DNA of 64,000 bases from Monoplex corrugatus (Eukaryota; Mollusca; Gastropoda; Littorinimorpha; Ranellidae): assembly GCA_030674185.1 (NCBI GenBank), contig CM060312.1:28516835-28580834 (forward strand), given 5' to 3'. A model generated the notes under the pieces. That model worked only from the letters and a program-made list of their open reading frames with translations. It did not search any database and was not told the origin of the DNA. Shown here one piece after another: positions 58,101 through 64,000 of the stretch; the first letter of the stretch is position 1; the number at the start of each line of letters is the position of its first letter. The translations under genes and the position numbers were made by a program.

Positions 58101-60374
58101 TTTTTAGTAGCATGCATTCTTCTTGATGAAACAATTCCTCCTGCATCTGATCATGCTCTTTCTTTTTGTCTACTTTGCCTGACATAAATAATTCTTTCTG
58201 TTGCATTTTTATTTTCTGTTGTCTTAATACATTTATTAGCCATAGATAGAAGCTGGCTTAAATGCCAGTACCTAGAGTTGGAATCCACCAAACAACTATT
58301 TTGGTAGCACAAATTTTCACCAGTCTGTCCTTTCATCCCTCCTCTCCTCCCCCTGCTGACAGTTATTATGCTCAACAGCACTCCTACTTAACCCTCATTA
58401 TTTTTCACTTCCCAACTGCCGTTGTATTAAGTTAAAATGCTCCTGACATTCAATAATTTTGTCCCAAGTCTTTTTCGTTACTTTTTTAAGAGTCCTATGA
58501 TTTTTCTCCAATATATTATATAAATGCACATCATTTTGCCAAATCTGTGTAGGTGATATGTTCCTGCACAATCTGCATACTCATCTTTGTGGTCATGCAC
58601 ACCGGATGTCTTTGAATATTTCATAATCCACTTGACATTGACATGACTTACAGGATTTTTAGTGTACATATGTTCTGCATGCATATAAACACGAGAGGTT
58701 TAGGCCCTAACAATTCTGCACACATGCTGAACAGAGAAATCAGATAAATCTTCACATTTATCCAACAGGCAGGAGATACCAAGGCAGGATCAAACCCAGA
58801 CCTTCTGACTGAAACATGGCATCTTACCCACCTGACTACGATGTTCCTGTCTTTGTTTCTAACATGTAATCAGTACTCACCTTTTGTCAAAGTTTCCACA
58901 TTTCTCCATTTTTCCATCCAAACCACAACATGACCATGCATGCAGACAAAATCAAACAATGGCATGATGATGTGGAACTGAAATGAGACAGGCATGGATG
59001 CACACTCCACACATGAACAGAAGGGTGGGCATGTGGTAAAAGGGAAGCAAAACTAAATCTGAACTATTTATGTAAAACTGAATACAAATAAAAAAAAAAA
59101 GAAACAAAGAACTTGACCGTCAACACAAAGAGCTTGTCTAAAGGGAAAACGAAAACTTTTTTGTTTGTTTACAAAAGTGCCAGATGGGGATACATGAAAA
59201 CATTTCAGGTGTTACTGTCACCATCATCTATTACTTGTTTCACTCAATGGCTCTTCTGAGTCGACGCAAAGAAGTTCTAGAAATCAAACTCAATATCTTC
59301 AACAAGTTCTAGAAATCAAACTCAATATCTTCCAAGTGCAAATGGCAGCCAACAAAGCAACATAACTTGATACATCGGTCATCATTTACAACAGCTCTGT
59401 ACTGATTTTATCTGATTTTGTTTATAACACTTATGCTACTAATTATCAGGCTTAGTCCAACGGAACATTAATAAACAGTTGTGCCAGTGTTATTTTCAGA
59501 CAACAGGCTTAGTCTGAAAGGTCACTTATAAGTAATTTTGCCAATGCTTTTTTCAGGTTTCCCTTTTCTGTACCTATACAACCGTTTCCAACTAATCCAA
59601 CTCTTGCCCACACGTAGCAAGAGCAATCTTGATCTGTACATTTTTTTGTCCAAATTAACCAGGAGTGCAATAAGCTATGCAAAACAAAAAATCCTGGTGG
59701 GCAATAAAACTATACAAAATAAATGAATGCAAATGTTTCCTTGAGCTAATCATGTACAAAAAAAAAGCAAAACCCTATTTCCATTTGAAAATTGAGACAA
59801 CTAATGAAGTATTCAACTTTTTTTTTTACAGTCAAACAATGTGTCACCAGAAACAGTCCATCTTACTACTAATACTAGGTTTTGAAACAGCAACTACCAT
59901 CAATTAAAACAATAATAATAATTTTCAAATAAAGATTTCATGAATTTAAATACAGATGAAACGACAGCAAGTTACATGTGTTGATGAATCTGAGCTTACT
60001 TTTAACACATTTGGAAATTTAGAAAATCAAATCCATGTAGGATTAGAACACAGAACATGAACATTTCAGAAGAACGATATCAAAAGCTTCAACACAATGT
60101 TCTGAAACAATTTTCTTAAAAAGTAAAAAACTCAAAGCACAAAGCCACAACACCTGGGGGATCCAAGAATAAGCTGCACCACGTAACAAGACCACAGGGT
60201 CAGTAAATGGGAAAGGTGAATAATGGAGGTTGCAAACATGCCTGCCTCACCTCCGCCACGGGATCTGAAGTCCCGATCTACCCGGCCACCCCTCTCACCT
60301 CCTGACCCCCGGGATCGGCACTCGCGGGCAAAATGCCCAGGTTTGCCGCACTTGTAGCAACTGTCAGAACTCAT
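49011..60374 (-). CDS. CNBP: CNBP-like CCHC zinc-knuckle nucleic acid-binding protein, four coding exons (gene span)
   Basis: CNBP (ZNF9) is a conserved animal protein that binds single-stranded nucleic acids, especially G-rich sequences, and acts in translation and transcription control. Exons 60,251-60,374, 57,144-57,269, 55,248-55,458 and 49,011-49,137 join in frame to 588 nt (195 residues plus stop). All junctions are GT-AG and phases match. The product has eight C-x2-C-x4-H-x4-C knuckles, from [14 protein letters not shown] at the N-terminus to [14 protein letters not shown] near the end. An RG-rich linker ([20 protein letters not shown]) follows knuckle 1, as in vertebrate CNBP. Vertebrate CNBP has seven knuckles and about 177 residues, so one more is present here. 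Introns are 2.98, 1.68 and 6.11 kb; the last is filled with transposons. A non-coding 5' exon is likely but not located. Confidence 0.93.
49588..50262 (+). mobile_element. piggyBac-type non-autonomous element, TTAA-flanked, in CNBP intron 3
   Basis: TTAA lies at 49,584-49,587 and 50,263-50,266. The ends CTCAATCGAGC and (inverse) CTCATTCAAGC agree at 9 of 11 positions. At 49,846 an ATG opens [20 protein letters not shown] and then a stop. This short peptide is reminiscent of the N-terminus of the piggyBac gene at 11.6 kb (FKRYTALDVLDEIF). It interrupts the 5' end of a family R copy, whose sequence resumes right after the second TTAA. Confidence 0.6.
50267..50688 (+). repeat. Family R interspersed repeat, copy 4, left part
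   Basis: From CAAAACATACACAATACTTC to GGAACAAGGCAGAAAC it follows copy 3 closely, then stops abruptly at 50,688 where the 2.67-kb element begins. The expected continuation reappears at 53,360. Confidence 0.8.
50689..53359. mobile_element. 2.67-kb DNA-transposon-like insertion (TIR TAGCAATGC, 7-bp TSD)
   Basis: A family R copy is interrupted exactly here. The insert begins TAGCAATGC and ends GCATTGCTA, and CAGAAAC is present on both sides (50,682-50,688 and 53,360-53,366). The left ~900 bp is G+C- and CpG-richer than its surroundings. It contains a frame at 51,359-51,694 with [20 protein letters not shown] and [17 protein letters not shown] do not recognise that frame. A CT microsatellite follows at 51,678-51,692 and 51,856-51,872. 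No transposase signature was found. Superfamily unknown; hAT elements normally make 8-bp duplications, so assignment would be a guess. Confidence 0.75.
53360..53460 (+). repeat. Family R interspersed repeat, copy 4, right part
   Basis: Resumes with CAGAAACAAAGAGAGTGACA and GGAAATTTCTAGCACAGAAT to CCACAGGGG, the normal end of the family. Together with 50,267-50,688 it makes one complete copy. Confidence 0.8.
53461..55240. other. Intron sequence without recognised features
   Basis: Part of CNBP intron 3. Several 60-90-codon frames occur on both strands and none is recognised. From 54,950 to 55,200 the text is rich in AAGGACCT/AAGGATCT words in loose repetition. Confidence 0.45.
55248..55458 (-). 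CDS. CNBP: CNBP coding exon 3
   Basis: Acceptor TTGACAG/GGGC and donor TTACAG/GTGAGT. Encodes knuckles 4 to 6 ([42 protein letters not shown]) and starts knuckle 7 (CYR). It is 211 nt long. The exon boundary falls inside knuckle 7. Confidence 0.92.
55816..55990. repeat. Foldback repeat carrying two stem-motif copies
   Basis: The block AATACAACCAGACAAGATGG ... CAAATTTT ... GGCCTTTGTCAAG (55,817-55,870) is mirrored by its complement at 55,930-55,990 around a short AT-rich loop (ACAAATACAAAAATTGTTGTATTTGT). Each arm contains a copy of the TTGACAAAGGCC stem motif. It lies in CNBP intron 2 and may be a small foldback or MITE-like element. Confidence 0.65.
56078..56150 (+). repeat. Decayed tRNA-derived SINE head
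   Basis: GGTTCAGTTGGTAAAATTGT (A-box-like) is followed about 45 bp later by CTAGTTTAATCCCAGC (B-box-like GTTTAATCCC). Spacing fits a pol III promoter. The flanks do not form a complete tRNA. Confidence 0.4.
56655..57050 (+). repeat. Family R interspersed repeat, copy 5
   Basis: In CNBP intron 2. It runs from GATGCCCCTGGTGTCGACCA through TGTTTCCGCATATCTCATAT, GAATGGGCCAGCAAGGCAGA and GACAGAAAGCAAAGGAGGAA to CAGCATCCCCTCAGGGGG. It lacks the 5' part seen in copy 3. Confidence 0.8.
57144..57269 (-). CDS. CNBP: CNBP coding exon 2
   Basis: Acceptor TGTACAG/AG and donor TTCTG/GTGAGT. Encodes knuckles 2 and 3 ([28 protein letters not shown]) and DKEIDSG. It is 126 nt long and takes up the single base left by exon 1 (GAG, Glu). 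Confidence 0.92.
58490..58860 (-). repeat. tRNA-derived SINE, family S
   Basis: In CNBP intron 1. On the minus strand the head has TAGTCAGGTGGGTAAGA (A-box-like) and GGTCTGGGTTTGATCCTG (B box GGTTTGATCC). The body blocks CTGCACACATGCTGA, CATGACTTACAGGATTTTTA and GCACAATCTGCATACT match 4,130-4,600 in order. Confidence 0.65.
59275..59335. repeat. 30-bp tandem duplication
   Basis: AAGTTCTAGAAATCAAACTC AATATCTTC occurs twice in a row in CNBP intron 1. It is a simple local duplication. Confidence 0.85.
60251..60374 (-). CDS. CNBP: CNBP coding exon 1
   Basis: Start codon at 60,374 (ATGAGTTCTGACAG, giving MSSDS), with CAACC before it as a fair Kozak context. Encodes knuckle 1 ([14 protein letters not shown]) and the RG-rich linker. 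It ends GGCGGAG/GTGAGG, leaving one base of a codon. A TTCAG 13 bases upstream of the start could be the acceptor of a 5'-UTR intron. Confidence 0.92.
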
Positions 60375-60386
60375 GGTTGATGACAA

Positions 60387-61014
60387 ATGTCTGAACTCGG
60401 TGACGTTCTCAACAATAAATCACCACCTCTGCAACACAAGAGTGTATGCCTACATCATAATGAGAATGTTAACAATGAGCTTCAACTTTAAAAAATGTGG
60501 GTGTCCAACCAATGACACGAAAGTTTTGATTAAATTAATTAAGCAACAAATTCTACCCTCCACCTCCTCATCCAAACATTCCAAGCAATCACTGATACCC
60601 ACCACTGTCATTTAACAACCAAACTGGAAACTGGTTTCAAGGACTTCTGTGTCCCAAAGACAATTTTACAAATACACTGAAAATCAGCCCAACCTACACA
60701 TGAAATATCTATTAAAGTTTAACATTATAACAGTTTACATAAATGCTGTTTCTGCACTGACACAATGTGACAATCCCTGTACCTACTGCCTAATGTCAGA
60801 AAGCGGTGATTCATGCAACAAACAGCAAAAATGCGGACTACCAAAAAGTATCATGTGACAGTAGTAAGTAGTTGAAATTGGGGAGGGGGGGCTTTTGCTA
60901 CAAATATTTTTACCTCTACCAGCAAAATACACGTAACAGCCATCCAAGGGACCAGCAGCTTAAAAAAGATTCTGGTATAGCCAATATTTTACCAGCATTT
61001 CCCAGTTAATGCTA
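60387..61014. other. Upstream flank of CNBP coding exon 1
   Basis: Possible 5'-UTR intron of CNBP (minus strand). No promoter element or non-coding exon could be fixed. No other gene is seen. Confidence 0.35.
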
Positions 61015-61153
61015 ATTGCTATCACCAAGGAGTCTGGACATATTAAACTTTGAAACACCAGAATGACTGGAACATTAAACCAGAATTCCAACAGTTGTGG
61101 AAGTTATAGCGGTTTCAAAAGTCATACCGGTTTTATTCTTTTAAATTTTTTAA

Positions 61154-61756
61154 CTCTCTCGCTACGAGCATCGGGATTTCCCGATCATGTCTCAACGCTT
61201 GTCTACGAGTGTCGGAGAAATCCAACTTGAGTTTTGAAAATTCGCGGGCTTTCAGTATTTCCGTTAACCGAAACTAAAAAGCCAGAAATAGATTCTTTGG
61301 TCATTCTTTGCCTCATTTCAGGCCATGAGGTCACTGTTAAGTTCACGACACACTATCTACGCAGCAAAGCAGACGACGGAAAAGCAAATGGCTGAATAAT
61401 ATTCAACAACTCAGCGCTGTTCAACATGATCTCTTCCTTCAGTGCACGTGGAGTGTGTGCACACTGGATTTTATGAAATTTCATTCAAAATAAGTCTGAA
61501 CTGATGCATTGACCTGACTGTGTATTTTGCAAGACATTTTTCACCTGAAAATTTCTCTAATTTTACTTGTACAATTATTACCATGAGGGTTAGACAGTTA
61601 AAATTTCAGCATTTTGTATACCAATCTTTTAATACATGACCTGCCAAATTTCAAAACTCTGTTTTCATTTGTTTGTATGAGAATTTTTCTCATTACCTAT
61701 ACAAATGGTGCATATCAGGGGAACGGCAACGGGCATAATCGTACGTAGCGAGTGAG
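61154..61756. mobile_element. TTAA-flanked MITE, probably piggyBac-type
   Basis: TTAA at 61,150-61,153 and 61,757-61,760. The left end CTCTCTCGCTACGAGC and the inverse of the right end (CTCACTCGCTACGTAC) share CTC-CTCGCTACG. It interrupts a tandem-repeat unit whose uninterrupted versions lie at 62.1 kb. A palindrome CGGGATTTCCCG lies just inside the left end. At 603 bp with no coding frame, it is a MITE. Confidence 0.75.
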
Positions 61757-61799
61757 TTAAGGCAATAAATCAATTACTAGGCTAATTACCAAAACTACC

Positions 61800-61990
61800 A
61801 TAACACCTGGTCATAACAGAAAAGTCGGAGGGAAAGAGAACACCAGGCAGACCCAGGGAGAAAATATTGGCCACACTTGCAGGGTGGCTGGAGACAGGGA
61901 GGGTGGAAGATGTATTTGCTATGACAAGGGATAGATGCATATGGAGGGCCATGATCGCCAAAGCCATGCGACAGGGCACATGATGATGAT
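61800..61990 (+). pseudogene. LINE 3'-terminal fragment with (ATG)n tail, copy 3
   Basis: The plus strand reads GKRTPGRPREKILATLAGWL, ETGRVEDVFAMTRDR and WRAMIAKAMRQGT, then GATGATGATGAT. This is the same ORF2 C-terminus and tail as at 2.5 and 2.8 kb. It inserted in the tandem array immediately beyond the MITE. Confidence 0.8.
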
Positions 61991-62760
61991 GATTACCGTG
62001 ACTACTACTACAGTACTAGTCTTTTATCATCAGTAATAGTACTAACAGTAATACAAAGAGTCTGTGCGTCAAATAACAAGCCAGAACTTCAACAATTGTG
62101 GAAATTAAAATGGTTTAATAAGTCATGTAGGTTTTATTCTTTTGAGCTCAACAAGGTAATAAATCAATAACTAGGTTAACTACAAAAGCTATCATGACAA
62201 TTCATAGTTTTTCATCATCAGTAATACCTGGAGTCTGTGTACGGCAAATAAGCTAGAATTCCAACAACTGCAAGACGCACACTTTAACATGTTAAGCTCA
62301 TTAAGGTAATTAATCCACTACTGTATTACTTAGCAAAACTGTCTCAACTATTCACAGATTTTGATCATGAGTAATACCTGGAGTCTATATGTGGCAAACA
62401 AGAAACCATAATTCCATCAATTGAGGAAATCATATTCATTTCATGAGTCAAACAGGTTTTTTACCATCAGTAATACCAGAGTCAGTATGAGGCAAACAAG
62501 CCAGAATTCCAACAACTGTGAAAGCTGTAATGATTTTATGAATCATGTAAGTTATATTTTTCTCATACTTATTAATACAATTGATTAATTTCTGCATTAA
62601 TAACCAAAACTATTGTGACTGCTCATACTTCCATCATTTTTATCATTACTTGCAGTCTATATGGCAAATAACAACAAGCCAGAGTTTCCACAACTGCAAA
62701 AGTGATAATGATTTTAGTACTCTCAGGTAGCTTTTTTCATACAGCTTATTTAAGTAACTA

Positions 62761-64000
62761 ATTAAATGTTGACTAATCTGGTAATCAGAGCAAAGTTTCA
62801 TCGTCTCATAAAATTGTTTAGCTGTCTTGTGCTAAGATCCAAAACAAGAGTGACTGCCCGCGCCCAAGCAAACACAAACCAGAAGAACAAGAAAACCAAT
62901 GTAAGCGCGTCTCCAACAAGACAAAACAAAACAAGCGCAAATTTTCGGCCAACTAGCCTTTGTCAAGCGCGAACGCACGGTCACAGACAAATCACAGACA
63001 CCAAACAATGGATAATAAAAACGGGACTAAAAACTTCCCTGCCGCCTCGTCCAGTGGGTAAGAGATGGAATGCCCATGTCATCATGAGTAGTAGTAAGAA
63101 AAGGGGAGAAGGGAGGCAACTGTGATGTCAAAAGGGAAGTGAGATGAGTTGTGCAATTTTGAGAAGTGGCCATGCAATATCGGTATAGCCCTGTTCTGAA
63201 GAAGGCACAGGGCAAGAGCCAAGAGATAAGGGAGTAGATTGTGCCCGGTGCCAAGAATCTGGTAGGCGTGGGAACAGGAAGAGACATGAAACGGCATGTG
63301 CTGACAAAAATCTTTCTAAAAGATATTCAGTTTTCGCTTACTGGTTCATTCTTTACAAAGGTATGTTGTTTTATATTCACACAACAGTGGCAAATGATCA
63401 CAGTGTGCGCTATGTAGACCTATGTAAAAAAAAAAAATTAAAAAGTAAGTTCATCCATGACTTTTGTTGTCATAGTTGACCAATAGAAAATCTTTTTACA
63501 CCACTGGAAAACTATTTCTCTTTTCTTAAAAGTGACGTTGGCTGTATAATTCATTTCAAAAACTGAAAATTTATGTCACATACCAATCTATAGAGTCTAG
63601 GCCTATATTAGTTATTACTGTAGCTTCGACTACACACCCCTCTATCTAGCCCACGTGGTCCTATGCGTTCATGACAACGAGGCTGTATCTAAGTATGCAA
63701 CACACATGGTTGTAGACAAGAAAACGTGTGCAGCTCCTTTCAAACAATACTTTCATTATATAGTAAATCATGGCAGTATACGCTTTACCAATCCCACTGC
63801 CACTGATAATTTCTTATCCCTTTTGTTGTTACCAACGAAACGATGACCTTGGCTTCCTAGATTTCGTGACCCAGCTCAGTTCGCGCGCCAAGAACAGACT
63901 ACAAAAATATGGCTCGTAAATTGTCGACTAATTTAGAAATCCTGGTATCACTCGAAACAAATAAAAAAGGCTAGATCACTACATCATGTTATCAGCCAAA
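62761..64000. other. Gene-free right end, with one stem-motif copy
   Basis: A copy of the TTGACAAAGGCC stem motif lies at 62,936-62,976 (minus strand), closed by GCGC/GCGC. Otherwise there are only short unrecognised frames. The CNBP promoter or first exon could lie here or beyond the window. Confidence 0.4.

Larger units (their letters stand above)
61015..62760. repeat. ~165-bp tandem repeat array, about five diverged units
   Basis: Each unit carries, in order, CAGAATTCCAACAACTGTGG, a GGTTTTATTCTTTT-like block, AAGGTAATAAATCAATAACTAGG, ACCAAAACTA, a CATCATCAGTAATACC block and GGAGTCTGT. Units begin near 61,015, 62,030, 62,220, 62,380 and 62,490. The first unit is split by two transposon insertions (61,154-61,756 and 61,800-61,990). 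Confidence 0.75.

Noticed and set aside
57270..60250. CCTG expansion tract as in human CNBP intron 1
   Set aside because: I looked for a (CCTG)n or (CAGG)n run in this intron and saw none.
60375..60386. Upstream start for CNBP at 60,386
   Set aside because: The upstream codon is TTG, not ATG; the ATG at 60,374 gives MSSDS, like the MSS start of known CNBP proteins.

Overview
The window is eukaryotic nuclear DNA from an animal, most likely a marine invertebrate and plausibly a mollusc. That placement is inferred from an intron-rich CNBP gene, RTE-type and CR1/L2-type LINE debris, a tRNA-Gly-derived SINE, several piggyBac derivatives, and very abundant (GT)n tracts. There is no bacterial gene organisation. 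Only one host gene is well supported. It is a CNBP-type CCHC zinc-knuckle gene on the minus strand, with four coding exons between 49,011 and 60,374. The exons splice in frame into a 195-residue protein with eight CCHC knuckles and a short RG-rich segment after the first.

Layout. 1-3 kb holds shuffled LINE fragments, including a head-to-head junction and two LINE 3' tails. 3-9 kb holds GT microsatellites, SINEs and a 36/26-bp minisatellite (7.4-8.56 kb). 9.2-9.92 kb is a 30-bp minisatellite whose reading frames stay open for arithmetic reasons. 11.6-15.8 kb is a piggyBac transposase gene carrying the catalytic Asp signatures. It is broken by a 1.35-kb element with ~170-bp terminal inverted repeats and a 9-bp target duplication. 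That element is itself split by a 646-bp PIF/Harbinger-like element carrying a MADF exon. 16.4-17.4 kb is a ~370-bp tandem repeat. 21.8-29.1 kb is a 7.3-kb LTR element with nearly identical 1,213-bp LTRs and no recognisable protein inside, so it looks like a recent non-autonomous (LARD-type) insertion. A 142-bp inverted repeat and a 44-bp direct repeat lie beside its 3' end.

30.2-34.5 kb is an RTE-type LINE split by CR1/L2-type LINE material. 35.6-36.0 kb is a duplicated GT-rich block. 37.2-37.9 kb is a minus-strand CR1/L2 reverse-transcriptase fragment. 38.6-39.9 kb is a SINE body followed by a LINE fragment containing a local 25-bp tandem expansion. From 40.8 kb a dispersed unclassified repeat family ('family R') recurs. 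One copy, inside the last CNBP intron, has taken two later insertions: a TTAA-flanked piggyBac derivative and a 2.67-kb element with TAGCAATGC ends and a 7-bp target duplication. 46.6-47.4 kb and 61.15-61.76 kb are further TTAA-flanked piggyBac-type derivatives. 61.0-62.76 kb is a ~165-bp tandem array interrupted by two transposon insertions.

The transposable elements are not a coordinated gene system. What the window does offer is an unusually legible record of nested transposition, readable from target duplications. It also contains a short recurrent stem motif (four copies) whose outline resembles a hammerhead ribozyme and whose outer stem shows a compensatory change. All boundaries were read by eye, without database searches.
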